In this document: positions 51,786 to 62,825 of the stretch, in pieces
How positions within the stretch are numbered: the first letter of the stretch is position 1
Layout: each line of letters begins with the position of its first letter
Source: Streptomyces sp. NRRL B-24484
GTDB taxonomy: Bacteria; Actinomycetota; Actinomycetes; Streptomycetales; Streptomycetaceae
NCBI RefSeq assembly: GCF_000717715.1
Contig: NZ_JOAI01000013.1
Span: forward strand, 124,001-188,000
Reading direction: 5' to 3'
Length of the DNA: 64,000 nucleotides
Notes under the pieces: generated by a model
Told to the model about the DNA's origin: nothing
The model's database searches: none
The model's input: the letters and a program-made list of their open reading frames with translations, nothing else
Position numbers and translations under genes: made by a program

Positions 51786-54244
51786 CCACTGCAACGACCG
51801 GCGACTCCGCCGCGGGTTCGTCCACGGCCACCGACCTCGTCACGCTCACCATCGACGGCGTCGAGGTCCAGGTGCCCAAGGGCACCCTGGTCATCCGCGC
51901 CGCCGAGCAGATCGGCACCCAGATCCCGCGCTTCTGCGACCACCCGCTGCTCGACCCCGCCGGCGCCTGCCGCCAGTGCATCGTCGAGATCGAGGGCCAG
52001 CGCAAGCCGGTCGCCTCCTGCACGATCCCGGTCGCCGAGGGAATGGTCGTCCGCACCCAGCTCAGCTCGCCCGTCGCCGAGAAGGCACAGCGCGGCGTGA
52101 TGGAACTGCTGCTCATCAACCACCCGCTGGACTGCCCGGTCTGCGACAAGGGCGGCGAGTGCCCCCTGCAGAACCAGGCGATGTCCACCGGCGACGCCGA
52201 CACCCGGTTCGAGGGCGTCAAGCGGACGTACCCCAAGCCCGTGCCGATCTCCACCCAGGTCCTGCTCGACCGCGAACGCTGCGTGCTCTGCGCCCGCTGC
52301 ACCCGCTTCTCCCAGCAGATCGCCGGAGACCCCTTCATCGACCTCGTCGAACGCGGCGCCCTCCAGCAGGTCGGCACCGGCGAGGGCGACGACTTCCGCT
52401 CCTACTTCTCCGGCAACACCATCCAGATCTGCCCGGTCGGCGCACTCACCTCCGCCGCCTACCGCTTCCGCTCCCGCCCCTTCGACCTGGTCTCCTCACC
52501 CAGCGTCTGCGAACACTGCTCCTCCGGCTGCTCGCTGCGCACCGACCACCGCCGCGGCAAGGTCATGCGCCGCCTCGCCGGCGAGGAGCCGCAGGTCAAC
52601 GAGGAGTGGAGCTGCGACAAGGGCCGCTTCGCCTTCCGCTACGCCCAGCAGCGCGACCGGATCGCCACCCCGCTGGTCCGTGGAGAGGACGGCGAACTCG
52701 CCCCCGCCTCCTGGCCCGAGGCGCTCGCCCGGGCCGCCGAGGGACTGCGCGGCGCCCGCACCGGCGTGCTCGCCGGCGGCCGCGTCACCGTCGAGGACGC
52801 CTACGCCTACGCCAAGTTCGCCCGCCTGGTGCTCGGCACCAACGACGTCGACTTCCGGGCCCGCCCGCACAGCAGCGAGGAGGCGGACTTCCTGGCCGCC
52901 GCCGTCGCCGGCCGCGGCACCGACCTGGACGGCACCGGCCCCACCTACCAGCAGCTGGAGGACGCCCCGGCCGTCCTGCTGGCGGGCCTGGAGCCCGAGG
53001 AGGAGTCGCCGATCGTCTTCCTGCGGCTGCGCAAGGCCGTCCGCGACAAGGGCCAGCGCGTCTACGCGATCGCCTCGCACGCCACCCGCGGCCTCGGCAA
53101 GCTGCGCGGCGCGCTGCTGCCCGCCGCGCCCGGCACCGAGGCCGAGTGGCTGGCCGCCCTCGCCGGCGACGAGGTGCTCGCCGACGACGCCGGCCGGGCC
53201 GCCGACGCCCTGCGCTCGCCCGGCTCGGTGATCCTGGTCGGCGAGCGGCTCGCCGACACCGCCGGCGGCCTCACCGCCGCCCTGCGGCTCGCCCACGCCA
53301 CCGGCGCCTCGCTCGCCTGGGTGCCGCGCCGGGCCGGCGAGCGCGGCGCGGTGGAGGCCGGTGCGCTGCCCGGCCTGCTGCCCGGCGGCCGGCCGGTCAC
53401 CGTGCTAGCCGCCCGCGCCGAGGCCGCCGCCGCCTGGGGCGTGCCCGACCTGCCGTCCCGGCTCGGCCGCGACACCGACCAGATCCTCGCCGCGACCGCG
53501 GCCGGCGACCTGGACGCGCTGCTGGTCGGCGGCGTCGGCGTCGAGGACCTCGCAGACCCGGCGCTCGCCGAGGAGGCGCTCGCCACGGCCGCGTTCGTGG
53601 TCTCGCTGGAGCTCCGGCCGTCCGCCGTCACCGCGCACGCCGACGTGGTGCTGCCGGTGGCCGCGGTCGCCGAGAAGGCCGGCACCTTCCTCGACTGGGA
53701 GGGCCGGGTCCGGCTGTTCGAGCCCGCGCTCAAGGCCGACCAGCTGATGCAGCGCCACCTGCACCCGGACGTGCGGGTGCTGAACATGCTGGCCGACGCG
53801 CTCGGCCGGCCGCTCGGCCTGCCGGACGTCACCGCCGCCCGCCGCGAACTCGACGGCTTCACCCCCTGGGCGGGCGACCGCCCGGCCGCACCGTCCGCGC
53901 ACCCGGCGCCGCTGCCCCGTCCGGCCACCGGCCAGGCCGTGCTCGCCGGCCACCGGCTGCTGCTCGACAACGGCACCCTCCAGGAGGGCGACGAGCACCT
54001 CGCCGGCACCCGGCACCCGGCCGTCGCCCGGCTCTCCGCGGGCACCGCCACCGAGATCGGCGCCACCGCGGCGCTGCGGGTCACCGGCCCGGCCGGCTCG
54101 GTCGTCCTTCCGCTGGAGGTCACCGAGGACATGCCCGACCGCACCGTCTGGCTGCCCCTCAACTCCACCCCCGGCGGCGCGCACCGCGCCCTCGGCACCA
54201 CCGTCGGCCACCTGGTCACCATCGCACCGGCACAGGAGGCGTGA
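51782..54244 (+). CDS. nuoG: NADH-quinone oxidoreductase subunit G
   Basis: The protein has 820 residues, the 75-kDa subunit. The N-terminal ferredoxin-like domain has the N1b motif [16 protein letters not shown] and the N5/N4 cluster motifs [22 protein letters not shown] and CPVGAL. An additional CEHCSSGC block fits the extra cluster site (N7-like) of some bacterial NuoG proteins. The rest is a degenerate molybdopterin oxidoreductase fold. It is coupled to nuoF (GTGA) and nuoH (TGATG). Confidence 0.96.
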   Translation: MTTATTGDSAAGSSTATDLVTLTIDGVEVQVPKGTLVIRAAEQIGTQIPRFCDHPLLDPAGACRQCIVEIEGQRKPVASCTIPVAEGMVVRTQLSSPVAEKAQRGVMELLLINHPLDCPVCDKGGECPLQNQAMSTGDADTRFEGVKRTYPKPVPISTQVLLDRERCVLCARCTRFSQQIAGDPFIDLVERGALQQVGTGEGDDFRSYFSGNTIQICPVGALTSAAYRFRSRPFDLVSSPSVCEHCSSGCSLRTDHRRGKVMRRLAGEEPQVNEEWSCDKGRFAFRYAQQRDRIATPLVRGEDGELAPASWPEALARAAEGLRGARTGVLAGGRVTVEDAYAYAKFARLVLGTNDVDFRARPHSSEEADFLAAAVAGRGTDLDGTGPTYQQLEDAPAVLLAGLEPEEESPIVFLRLRKAVRDKGQRVYAIASHATRGLGKLRGALLPAAPGTEAEWLAALAGDEVLADDAGRAADALRSPGSVILVGERLADTAGGLTAALRLAHATGASLAWVPRRAGERGAVEAGALPGLLPGGRPVTVLAARAEAAAAWGVPDLPSRLGRDTDQILAATAAGDLDALLVGGVGVEDLADPALAEEALATAAFVVSLELRPSAVTAHADVVLPVAAVAEKAGTFLDWEGRVRLFEPALKADQLMQRHLHPDVRVLNMLADALGRPLGLPDVTAARRELDGFTPWAGDRPAAPSAHPAPLPRPATGQAVLAGHRLLLDNGTLQEGDEHLAGTRHPAVARLSAGTATEIGATAALRVTGPAGSVVLPLEVTEDMPDRTVWLPLNSTPGGAHRALGTTVGHLVTIAPAQEA

Positions 54245-55590
54245 TGCGAACCCTCGCTGCCCCCCAGATGCTCGCCGCCTACGACACGCTCGCCTTCTTC
54301 GGCCGGGACCCCTGGTGGCTGGTGCTGCTCAAGGCGGTCTTCGTCTTCGCCTTCCTGGTCGGCACCGTGCTGATCGCGATCGTGTGGGAGCGCAAGGTCG
54401 TCGCCTGGATGCAGCTGCGGATCGGCCCCAACCGGCACGGCCCCTGGGGCATGCTCCAGTCGCTCGCCGACGGCGTGAAGCTGGCCCTCAAGGAGGACCT
54501 GGTCGTCACCGGGGCCGACAAGGTGGTCTACATCCTCGCCCCGATCGTCAGCGCGATCCCGGCGTTCATGGCCTTCGCGGTGATCCCCTTCGGCCCGGCC
54601 GACGACCAGGTGTCGATCTTCGGCACCCGCACCCCGCTGCAGCTCACCGACCTGCCGATCGCCCTGCTCTATATCCTGGCGACCGCCTCCGTCGGCATCT
54701 ACGGCATCGTGCTGGCCGGCTGGTCCTCCGGCTCGACCTACCCGCTGCTCGGTGGCATCCGCTCCTCCGCCCAGATGATCAGCTACGAGATCGCGATGGG
54801 CCTGTCCTTCGCCGCGGTCTTCATCTACTCGGGCTCGATGTCGACCTCGGAGATCGTCGCCTCCCAGCAGCCGACCTGGTTCGCGGTGCTGCTGCCGGTC
54901 TCGTTCATCGTCTACGTCATCGCGATGGTCGGCGAGACCAACCGGGCGCCCTTCGACCTCCCGGAGGCCGAGGGCGAGCTGGTCGGCGGCTTCAACACCG
55001 AGTACTCCTCGCTGAAGTTCGCGATGTTCATGCTCGCCGAGTACGTCAACATGGTGACCGTCTCGGCCGTCGCCTCGACGCTCTTCCTCGGCGGCTGGCG
55101 CGCCCCGTGGCCGATCTCGACCTTCTGGGAGGGCGCCAACCACGGCTGGTGGCCGATGCTCTGGATCATCGTCAAGATCCAGCTGCTGCTCTTCTTCTTC
55201 ATCTGGCTCCGCGGCACGCTGCCCCGGCTGCGCTACGACCAGTTCATGAAGCTGGGCTGGAAGATCCTCATCCCGGTCTCGCTGGTCTGGCTGGTGATGG
55301 TGGCCAGCGTCCGGGCGCTGCGCAACGAGGGCTACGACTTCGCCAAGGTGGTGCTCTGGGTCGGCGCCCCGATCGCCGCGCTGCTGCTGCTCGCGCTGGT
55401 CTGGGACCTGCTGCGGAAGAAGCCCGCCGCGGCCGAACCCGCCCCGCCCGCCGCGTTCGACCCGATGGCCGGCGGCTACCCGGTGCCGCCGATGCCCGGC
55501 CAGGAACTGCCGCCCGTCCCGCGCCGGCGCAGCCGCGCCCCGCAACTCCAGGACGCCCTCAACGGGGCCGACCACACCGAAGGGAGCTGA
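54244..55590 (+). CDS. nuoH: NADH-quinone oxidoreductase subunit H
   Basis: The protein has 448 residues and about eight transmembrane helices. It links the quinone site to the proton channels: [22 protein letters not shown] and [21 protein letters not shown] are signatures. The C-terminal cytoplasmic tail (about residues 385-448) is Pro- and Arg-rich, longer than in E. coli. The start overlaps the nuoG stop. Confidence 0.97.
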   Translation: MRTLAAPQMLAAYDTLAFFGRDPWWLVLLKAVFVFAFLVGTVLIAIVWERKVVAWMQLRIGPNRHGPWGMLQSLADGVKLALKEDLVVTGADKVVYILAPIVSAIPAFMAFAVIPFGPADDQVSIFGTRTPLQLTDLPIALLYILATASVGIYGIVLAGWSSGSTYPLLGGIRSSAQMISYEIAMGLSFAAVFIYSGSMSTSEIVASQQPTWFAVLLPVSFIVYVIAMVGETNRAPFDLPEAEGELVGGFNTEYSSLKFAMFMLAEYVNMVTVSAVASTLFLGGWRAPWPISTFWEGANHGWWPMLWIIVKIQLLLFFFIWLRGTLPRLRYDQFMKLGWKILIPVSLVWLVMVASVRALRNEGYDFAKVVLWVGAPIAALLLLALVWDLLRKKPAAAEPAPPAAFDPMAGGYPVPPMPGQELPPVPRRRSRAPQLQDALNGADHTEGS

Positions 55591-55596
55591 GCCGAC

Positions 55597-56199
55597 GTGT
55601 CATCGGACGACACCTCAGGGCACGACACGACAGCCAAGCCGTCGATCCTCGGCCCGGCCGCCGGCTTCGGCGTGACCTTCAGGGCCATGTTCAAGAAGCG
55701 GCTCACCGAGCAGTACCCGGAGCAGAAGAAGCCCACCGCCCCGCGCTTCCACGGCCGCCACCAGCTCAACCGGCACCCCGACGGCCTGGAGAAGTGCGTC
55801 GGCTGCGAGCTGTGCGCCTGGGCCTGCCCGGCCGACGCCATCTACGTCGAGGGCGCCGACAACCAGGACGACGAGCGCTACTCGCCCGGCGAGCGGTACG
55901 GCGCGGTCTACCAGATCAACTACGCCCGCTGCATCCTCTGCGGGCTGTGCATCGAGGCCTGCCCGACCCGCGCGCTCACCATGACCAACGAGTACGAGCT
56001 CGCCGACTCCACCCGGGCCGACCTGATCTTCACCAAGGAGCAGCTGCTCGTCGGCCTCACCGAGGGCATGGTCGACAGCCCGCACGCCATCTTCCCCGGG
56101 GCCGACGAACAGGCCTACTACCGGGGCGAGATCACCCAGGCCGCGCCCGGCACCGTGCAGCAGGAGCGGCACCAGCACGAGAAGGAGGTGCAGCCATGA
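55597..56199 (+). CDS. nuoI: NADH-quinone oxidoreductase subunit I
   Basis: The protein has 200 residues. It binds two [4Fe-4S] clusters (N6a and N6b) through Cys67, Cys70, Cys73 and Cys112, Cys115, Cys118, with Cys77 and Cys122 completing the crossed ligation. It lies between the FMN end and NuoB. A good GAAGGGAG site lies before the GTG. The stop overlaps nuoJ (ATGA). Confidence 0.97.
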   Translation: MSSDDTSGHDTTAKPSILGPAAGFGVTFRAMFKKRLTEQYPEQKKPTAPRFHGRHQLNRHPDGLEKCVGCELCAWACPADAIYVEGADNQDDERYSPGERYGAVYQINYARCILCGLCIEACPTRALTMTNEYELADSTRADLIFTKEQLLVGLTEGMVDSPHAIFPGADEQAYYRGEITQAAPGTVQQERHQHEKEVQP

Positions 56200-57050
56200 C
56201 CTCCACCGGAGAGGCCGTCCAGTTCTGGGTCCTCGCGGTGATCGCCGTCGGCGGTGCGCTCGGCATGCTGCTGATGAAGAAGGCGGTGCACAGCGCGCTC
56301 TGCCTGGCGGCGACGATGCTGGCGCTCGCGGTCTGCTACATGGCCCAGGGCGCGGTGTTCCTGGGCGTGGTGCAGATCGTCGTCTACACCGGCGCGATCA
56401 TGATGCTCTTCCTGTTCGTGGTCATGCTGGTCGGCGTCACCAGCGCGGACTCGCTGAAGGAGCAGCTCAAGGGCCAGCGGTTCGCCGCGGTGCTCTGCGG
56501 GCTCGGCTTCGGCGTGCTGCTGATCGCCGGCCTCGCCAACGCGAGGCTGCACAGCTTCACCGGCCTCTCCGAGGCCAACGCCGAGGGCAACGTGCAGGGC
56601 CTGGCCCGGCTGATCTTCACCAAGTACGTGTGGGCCTTCGAGGTCACCGGCGCCCTGTTGATCACCGCGGCGATCGGCGCGATGGTGCTGACCCACCGCG
56701 AGTACGTGCAGAAGCCGAAGACCCAGCGCGAGCTGGCCGCCCAGCGGGTCAGGGACAACCTCCAGGTGCCCCCGATGCCCGCGCCCGGCGTCTACGCCCG
56801 GCACAACGCCGTGGACGTCCCCGGCCTGCTGCCGGACGGCACCGTCGCCGAGGACTCGGTGATGGGCACCCTGCGCGAGCGCGGCCAGATCCGCGACGTC
56901 AGCCAGGAGATGCTGCAGCGGATGGCGGAGCTGGAGGAGTCCACCGCCGACTGGCTGGGCCGCCCGTCCTCCGCCCGCCCGGCGACGCCCGAGCAGCGCG
57001 CCGCGCTGGAGACGGTGCCGACGAAGGAGAAGAAGGAGGACGAGGCGTGA
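56196..57050 (+). CDS. nuoJ: NADH-quinone oxidoreductase subunit J
   Basis: The protein has 284 residues. The N-terminal 170 residues form the five-helix membrane subunit, with the TM3 pi-bulge region [21 protein letters not shown]. The C-terminal 110 residues are an extra cytoplasmic extension ([20 protein letters not shown] and a Glu-rich end) typical of actinobacteria. It is coupled to nuoI and nuoK. Confidence 0.96.
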   Translation: MTSTGEAVQFWVLAVIAVGGALGMLLMKKAVHSALCLAATMLALAVCYMAQGAVFLGVVQIVVYTGAIMMLFLFVVMLVGVTSADSLKEQLKGQRFAAVLCGLGFGVLLIAGLANARLHSFTGLSEANAEGNVQGLARLIFTKYVWAFEVTGALLITAAIGAMVLTHREYVQKPKTQRELAAQRVRDNLQVPPMPAPGVYARHNAVDVPGLLPDGTVAEDSVMGTLRERGQIRDVSQEMLQRMAELEESTADWLGRPSSARPATPEQRAALETVPTKEKKEDEA

Positions 57051-57346
57051 ACCCCGTCAACTACCTCTACCTCTCCGCCCTGTTGTTCACCATCGGCGCG
57101 TCCGGTGTGCTGATCCGGCGGAACGCGATCGTGCTGTTCATGTGCGTCGAGCTGATGCTCAACGCCTCGAACCTGGCGCTGGTCACCTTCTCCCGGATGC
57201 ACGGCAACCTGGACGGCCAGATCATCGCCTTCTTCACCATGGTGGTCGCGGCGGCGGAGGTCGTCGTCGGCCTCGCCATCATCGTGAGCATCTTCCGGAC
57301 CAGGCACACCGCCTCGGTCGACGACAGCAACCTGATGAAGCTGTAG
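57047..57346 (+). CDS. nuoK: NADH-quinone oxidoreductase subunit K
   Basis: The protein has 99 residues and three transmembrane helices, the usual length. [19 protein letters not shown] has the conserved Glu in TM2, and [19 protein letters not shown] has the TM3 Glu; both are in the proton path. The GTG start overlaps nuoJ. Confidence 0.97.
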   Translation: MNPVNYLYLSALLFTIGASGVLIRRNAIVLFMCVELMLNASNLALVTFSRMHGNLDGQIIAFFTMVVAAAEVVVGLAIIVSIFRTRHTASVDDSNLMKL

Positions 57347-57360
57347 GCGGAGGGCCCACG

Positions 57361-59259
57361 GTGAACTCACTCATTCCGCTGCTGGTCGCGGTCCCGCTGG
57401 CCGGCGCCGCCCTGCTGCTGCTCGGCGGGCGCGCGCTCGACCGGTTCGGCCACTGGCTTGGCACCCTCGCGGCCGCCGCGTCCTTCGTGATCGGCCTGGT
57501 CCTCTTCGCCGAGATGCTCGGCCGGCCCACGGACCAGCGCCCCGTCCGCGAATTCCTCTACAGCTGGATCCCGGTGAACGGCTTCCAGGCCGACGTCGCC
57601 TTCCAGCTCGACCAGTTGTCCATGACCTTCGTCCTGCTGATCACCGGCGTCGGCACGTTGATCCACGTGTACTCGACGGGCTACATGGCGCACGACGAGC
57701 GCCGCCGCCGGTTCTTCGGCTACCTCAACCTGTTCCTGGCCGCCATGCTGCTGCTGGTGCTGGCCGACAACTACCTGCTGCTGTACGTCGGCTGGGAGGG
57801 CGTGGGCCTCGCCTCGTACCTGCTGATCGGCTTCTGGCAGCACAAGCCGAGCGCGGCGACGGCCGCCAAGAAGGCGTTCATCGTCAACCGCGTCGGCGAC
57901 CTCGGCCTGTCGATCGCGATCATGCTGATGTTCGTCGAGTTCGGCTCCTTCGCCTTCGGCCCGGTCTTCGGGGCCGCCGACGGCGCGAGCGAGGGCAAGC
58001 TCACCGCGATCGCGCTGATGCTGCTGCTCGCCGCGTGCGGCAAGTCCGCCCAGGTGCCGCTGCAGTCCTGGCTCGGCGACGCCATGGAGGGCCCGACCCC
58101 GGTCTCCGCACTGATCCACGCGGCGACCATGGTGACCGCCGGCGTCTACCTGATCGTGCGTTCGGCGGACATCTTCAACCTGGCGCCCGACGCCCAGCTC
58201 GTGGTGACGGTCGTCGGCACGGTCACCCTGCTCTTCGGTGCGATCGTCGGTTGCGCCAAGGACGACATCAAGAAGGCGCTGGCCGGCTCGACGATGTCGC
58301 AGATCGGCTACATGGTGCTGGCCGCGGGCCTCGGCCCGATCGGCTACGTCTTCGCGATCATGCACCTGGTCACCCACGGCTTCTTCAAGGCCGGGCTCTT
58401 CCTCGGCGCCGGATCGGTCATGCACGGCATGGACGACGAGGTGAACATGCGCCACTACGGCGGCTTGCGGAAGTACATGCCGATCACCTTCGCCACCTTC
58501 GGCCTCGGCTACCTGGCGATCATCGGCTTCCCCGGTCTGTCCGGCTTCTTCTCCAAGGACAAGATCATCGAGGCGGCGTTCTCCAAGGGCGGCACGGAGG
58601 GCTGGATCCTCGGCCTGTGCGCCCTGGTCGGCGCGGCCGTCACCGCGTTCTACATGACCCGCGTGATGATGATGACCTTCTTCGGGGAGAAGCGCTGGCA
58701 GGCCGACCCGGAGACCGGCGAGGAGCCGCACCCGCACGAGTCGCCCAAGGTCATGACGCTGCCGATGGTGGTCCTCGCGGTCGGCTCGGTCTTCGCCGGC
58801 GCGCTGTTCACCTACGGCGACGCCTTCCTGAAGTGGCTGGAGCCGGTCACCGGCTTCGAGGAGGGCCACCCGCCGATCCCGGCGGCCGTCGTCACCGCGC
58901 TCACCACCGTCTGCATGCTGGCCGGCGTCGGCCTGGCCTACGCGATGTACGGCCGCAGCCGGATCCCGGTCACCCCGCCGGTGGGCTCCGCGCTCACCCG
59001 GGCCGCCCGCCGCGACCTGCTCCAGGACGACTTCAACCACGCCGTCCTGGTCCGCCCCGGCTCGGCGCTCGCCGCGACCCTGGTCTGGTTCGACAGCCGC
59101 GGCCTGGACGGCTTCGTCAACGGCCTCGCCGCCACCATCGGCGGCGTCTCCAGCCGGCTGCGGCGGGTGCAGACGGGCTACGTCCGCACGTACGCGCTCT
59201 CCATGTTCGGCGGCACGCTCGTGCTGGTCGCCACCACCCTGCTCATGAGGTCGGTCTGA
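57361..59259 (+). CDS. nuoL: NADH-quinone oxidoreductase subunit L
   Basis: The protein has 632 residues and belongs to the antiporter-like subunit family, with the distal proton channel and the lateral helix. [18 protein letters not shown] and [25 protein letters not shown] are signatures, including the key Glu and Lys residues. It follows nuoK after 14 bases; AGGCGGAGGG lies upstream of the GTG. Confidence 0.97.
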   Translation: MNSLIPLLVAVPLAGAALLLLGGRALDRFGHWLGTLAAAASFVIGLVLFAEMLGRPTDQRPVREFLYSWIPVNGFQADVAFQLDQLSMTFVLLITGVGTLIHVYSTGYMAHDERRRRFFGYLNLFLAAMLLLVLADNYLLLYVGWEGVGLASYLLIGFWQHKPSAATAAKKAFIVNRVGDLGLSIAIMLMFVEFGSFAFGPVFGAADGASEGKLTAIALMLLLAACGKSAQVPLQSWLGDAMEGPTPVSALIHAATMVTAGVYLIVRSADIFNLAPDAQLVVTVVGTVTLLFGAIVGCAKDDIKKALAGSTMSQIGYMVLAAGLGPIGYVFAIMHLVTHGFFKAGLFLGAGSVMHGMDDEVNMRHYGGLRKYMPITFATFGLGYLAIIGFPGLSGFFSKDKIIEAAFSKGGTEGWILGLCALVGAAVTAFYMTRVMMMTFFGEKRWQADPETGEEPHPHESPKVMTLPMVVLAVGSVFAGALFTYGDAFLKWLEPVTGFEEGHPPIPAAVVTALTTVCMLAGVGLAYAMYGRSRIPVTPPVGSALTRAARRDLLQDDFNHAVLVRPGSALAATLVWFDSRGLDGFVNGLAATIGGVSSRLRRVQTGYVRTYALSMFGGTLVLVATTLLMRSV

Positions 59260-59309
59260 TGGAAGGTCACACCATGACTGCTGAGGCTCTGCGGGGAGGC
59301 CGGCCATGA
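59259..59309 (+). CDS. possible 16-residue coupling ORF between nuoL and nuoM
   Basis: The ATG overlaps the nuoL stop (TGATG) and the TGA overlaps the nuoM start (ATGA). It encodes [16 protein letters not shown]. It could carry ribosomes across the 46-base gap. It may also be chance; nuoM has its own GGGGAGG site inside it. Confidence 0.3.
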   Translation: MEGHTMTAEALRGGRP

Positions 59310-60922
59310 GCTACCTGCTGACCGCGACCTGTGCCGTGCCCGCCGCGGGCGCGGTGGTCACCGCCGCGCTGCCGGCGGGCAACAGCGAGGCCCGCCGGCG
59401 CACCACCAAGGCCGTCGCCCTGGCCGTCTCGGCGGCCGCCCTCGCGCTGACCGCCGTCGTCGCCGCCCGGTTCGAACCGGGCGGCCCCCGCTACCAGCTG
59501 ACCGAGTCCCACAGCTGGATCCGCTCCTTCGGCATCTCCTTCTCGCTCGGCGTGGACGGCATCGGCGCCGTCCTCGCCCTGCTCACCGCCGTCCTCGTGC
59601 CGCTGGTGATGCTCGCCTCCTGGCACGACCCCGACCCGGCCCCCGCCCCCGAGGGCAGCTTCGAGGCCAAGCGCCGCACCCAGGGCTTCTTCGCCCTGAT
59701 CCTGGCGGTCGAGGCGATGGTGCTGGTGTCCTTCCTGGCCACCGACGTCTTCGTCTTCTACGTCTTCTTCGAAGCCATGCTGATCCCGATGTACTTCCTG
59801 ATCGGCGGCTTCGGCGACCGGGCCGGCGGACCCGACGCCGGGAGGCAGCGCTCCTACGCCGCGGTGAAGTTCCTGCTGTACAACCTGCTCGGCGGCCTGG
59901 TCATGCTGGCCGCGGTGATCGGGCTGTACGTCGTCGCCGCCGACCAGGACCTCGCCACCTTCGACCTGCCGACGCTCACCAACGCGATCGCCGACGGCAA
60001 GCTGGCGATCGACCCGACCACGGAGAAGGCGCTCTTCCTCGGCTTCTTCTTCGCCTTCGCGGTGAAGGCACCGCTCTGGCCGCTGCACACCTGGCTGCCG
60101 AACGCGATGGGCGAGTCCACCGCCGGAACGGCCGTCCTGATCACCGCGGTCGTCGACAAGGTCGGCACCTTCGCGATGCTGCGGTACTGCCTCGGCCTCT
60201 TCCCCGACGCGTCCAAGACCTTCGCCCCGGCGATCCTCGTGCTCTCGCTGATCGGCATCGTCTACGGCGCCCTGGTGGCCATCGGGCAGAAGGACATCAA
60301 GCGGCTGGTCGCCTACGCCTCCATCTCGCACTTCGGCTTCATCATCATGGGCATCTTCGCGCTGACCAGCCAGGGCCAGACCGGAGCCACCCTCTACATG
60401 GTCAACCACGGCATCTCCACCGCCGCCTGGATGCTCGTCGCCGGCTTCCTGATCTCCCGCCGCGGCTCGCGCCTGATCGCCGACTACGGCGGCGTGCAGA
60501 AGGTCGCCCCGGTGCTCGCCGGCACCTTCCTGATCGGCGGACTCGCCACCCTGTCGCTGCCCGGCATGGCGCCGTTCGTCAGCGAGTTCCTGGTGCTGGT
60601 CGGCACGTTCAGCCGGTACCCGGCGATCGGCATCGCCGCCACCTTCGGCATCGTGCTGGCCGCGCTGTACGCCCTGCTGCTGTACCAGCGCACCATGACG
60701 GGCCCGGTGAAGCCCCGGATCGAGGGCATGCCGGACCTCAAGGTCCGCGAACTCGCCGTGGTGGCACCGCTGGTGGCACTCACCCTGCTGCTCGGCGTGT
60801 ACCCCAGGCCGCTCACCGACATGGTGAACCCGGCCGTGGACGCCACGCTCTCCCAGGTCCACCGGACCGACCCGGCACCGGCCCACCCGGTCGCCGCCAC
60901 CACCGGAGGTGAGCACGAATGA
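59306..60922 (+). CDS. nuoM: NADH-quinone oxidoreductase subunit M
   Basis: The protein has 538 residues and is antiporter-like, with 14 helices expected. VFYVFFEAMLIPMYFLIGGFG contains the conserved Glu in the TM5 region, and APLWPLHTWLPNAMGESTAG holds the Lys/His path. GGGGAGG precedes the ATG. The stop overlaps nuoN (ATGA). Confidence 0.97.
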   Translation: MSYLLTATCAVPAAGAVVTAALPAGNSEARRRTTKAVALAVSAAALALTAVVAARFEPGGPRYQLTESHSWIRSFGISFSLGVDGIGAVLALLTAVLVPLVMLASWHDPDPAPAPEGSFEAKRRTQGFFALILAVEAMVLVSFLATDVFVFYVFFEAMLIPMYFLIGGFGDRAGGPDAGRQRSYAAVKFLLYNLLGGLVMLAAVIGLYVVAADQDLATFDLPTLTNAIADGKLAIDPTTEKALFLGFFFAFAVKAPLWPLHTWLPNAMGESTAGTAVLITAVVDKVGTFAMLRYCLGLFPDASKTFAPAILVLSLIGIVYGALVAIGQKDIKRLVAYASISHFGFIIMGIFALTSQGQTGATLYMVNHGISTAAWMLVAGFLISRRGSRLIADYGGVQKVAPVLAGTFLIGGLATLSLPGMAPFVSEFLVLVGTFSRYPAIGIAATFGIVLAALYALLLYQRTMTGPVKPRIEGMPDLKVRELAVVAPLVALTLLLGVYPRPLTDMVNPAVDATLSQVHRTDPAPAHPVAATTGGEHE

Positions 60923-62556
60923 GCCCCACCCTGTGGCTCGCCGCCGCGGGCGGCAACAGCGCGAGCATCCCCGCCCCGCACATCGAGTACGGCCAGCTCT
61001 CACCGATGCTGATCGTCTTCGCCGCCGCGGTCGTGGGCATCCTCGCCGAGGCCTTCGTGCCCCGCCGGGCCCGCTACGGCGTGCAGACCGGCGTGTCGCT
61101 GCTCGGCCTCGTCGGCGCCTTCGCCGCGGTGGTCGTGCTCGCCGCCCAGGGCCACGCCACCACGCAGGCCGGCCTGCTCGCGATGGGCTCGGTCGCGATC
61201 GACGGCCCGGCGCTCTTCCTGCAGGGCGTCATCCTGCTCACCGCGGTGATGGCCGTCCTCACCTACGCCGAGCGCCGGCTGGAGCCGCGCCTCAACGGGC
61301 ACGGCGTCGACTCCTTCACCGCCCAGGGCGGCGCCGTCCCCGGCGGCGACCAGGAGCGCGAGGCCACCCGGGCCGGCTTCACCACCACCGAGGTCTTCCC
61401 GCTCACCCTCTTCGCCGTCGGCGGCATGCTGCTCTTCCCCGCCGCCAACGACCTGCTGACCATGTTCGTGGCGCTGGAGGTGCTCTCCCTCCCGCTCTAC
61501 CTGCTGTGCGGCCTCGCCCGCCGGCGCCGGCTGCTCTCCCAGGAGGCGGCGCTCAAGTACTTCCTGCTCGGCGCGTTCGCCTCGGCGTTCTTCCTCTTCG
61601 GCACCGCCCTGCTGTACGGCTACGCGGGCAGCGTCCAACTCGGCGACATCGCCGACGTGGTCTCCGGGGTCGCCCCGGTCACCCCGGCGCTCGCCGTCAC
61701 CACCCAGAACGACGCGCTGCTGCTGATCGGCCTGGCCATGCTCGCCGTCGGCCTGCTCTTCAAGGTCGGCGCCGTGCCGTTCCACGCCTGGACCCCGGAC
61801 GTCTACCAGGGCGCCCCGACCCCGGTCACCGGCTTCATGGCCGCGGCCACCAAGACCGCCGCCTTCGGTGCGTTCCTGCGCCTCTTCTACGTGGCCTTCC
61901 CCGGCCTGAAGTGGGACTGGCGGCCGGTCATGTGGGGCGTCGCCATCCTCACCATGGTGGCCGGCGCGATCCTGGCGGTCACCCAGCAGGACGTGAAGCG
62001 GCTGCTCGCCTACTCCTCGATCGCCCACGCCGGCTTCATCCTCACCGGCGTGATCGCCACCAACCGGCAGGGCCTGAGCGCCGTCCTCTTCTACCTGCTC
62101 GCCTACTCCTTCGTGACGCTCGGCGCCTTCGCCGTGGTCACCCTGGTGCGCGACTCCAAGGGCGAGGCCACCCACCTGTCCAGCTGGGCCGGCCTCGGCC
62201 GGCGCTCCCCGCTGGTCGCGGCGGTCTTCGCCCTGTTCCTGCTGGCCTTCGCGGGCATCCCGCTGACCAGCGGCTTCACCGGCAAGTTCGCGGTCTTCCA
62301 GGCCGCGGCGGCCGGCGGCGCCACCCCGCTGGTGATCGTCGGCGTGCTCAGCTCGGCCGTCGCGGCGTTCTTCTACATCCGCGTCATCGTGCTGATGTTC
62401 TTCTCCGAGCCGCAGCCGCAGGGCCCCTCGGTGGCCGTGCCCAGCCCGCTCACCGCCACCGCCATCGGCGTCGGCGTGCTGGTCACCCTCGGCCTCGGCC
62501 TGCTGCCGCAGTACTTCCTCGACCTGGCGTCGAAAGCCTCGCTCTTCGTCCGCTAG
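60919..62556 (+). CDS. nuoN: NADH-quinone oxidoreductase subunit N
   Basis: The protein has 545 residues, antiporter-like. MFVALEVLSLPLYLLCGLAR has the conserved Glu, and VPFHAWTPDVYQGAPTPVTGFM is the second signature. It is the last gene of the nuo operon, followed by a strong terminator at 62586-62619. Confidence 0.97.
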   Translation: MSPTLWLAAAGGNSASIPAPHIEYGQLSPMLIVFAAAVVGILAEAFVPRRARYGVQTGVSLLGLVGAFAAVVVLAAQGHATTQAGLLAMGSVAIDGPALFLQGVILLTAVMAVLTYAERRLEPRLNGHGVDSFTAQGGAVPGGDQEREATRAGFTTTEVFPLTLFAVGGMLLFPAANDLLTMFVALEVLSLPLYLLCGLARRRRLLSQEAALKYFLLGAFASAFFLFGTALLYGYAGSVQLGDIADVVSGVAPVTPALAVTTQNDALLLIGLAMLAVGLLFKVGAVPFHAWTPDVYQGAPTPVTGFMAAATKTAAFGAFLRLFYVAFPGLKWDWRPVMWGVAILTMVAGAILAVTQQDVKRLLAYSSIAHAGFILTGVIATNRQGLSAVLFYLLAYSFVTLGAFAVVTLVRDSKGEATHLSSWAGLGRRSPLVAAVFALFLLAFAGIPLTSGFTGKFAVFQAAAAGGATPLVIVGVLSSAVAAFFYIRVIVLMFFSEPQPQGPSVAVPSPLTATAIGVGVLVTLGLGLLPQYFLDLASKASLFVR

Positions 62557-62585
62557 GCCGCCCGGCCCCGTCGCCCGGCAACCGA

Positions 62586-62619
62586 CGCCCGGCCCCCGCC
62601 GTTCGGCGGGGGCCGGGCG
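62586..62619 (+). terminator. terminator of the nuo operon
   Basis: A perfect 15-bp stem (62586-62600 with 62605-62619) with loop GTTC lies 30 bases after the nuoN stop. Confidence 0.85.
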
Positions 62620-62825
62620 CCTCCGTGCCGGCCCGCGTCCGTCCGCGCGCCCGAACGGGCTCCCGGACGGCCCTGCGCGGCACCCCGACGCGCTGGTTGG
62701 GGACATGCCCGTGCAGTGATCCACTCGTGACCGGATACGCTGCCTAGTGCGTGCAGCAGTACGCGCAGAGGCGGCGACCAGGGGGACCAGGCCGCTGGGA
62801 ACGACCAGGGACAGGAGTGGTCTTC

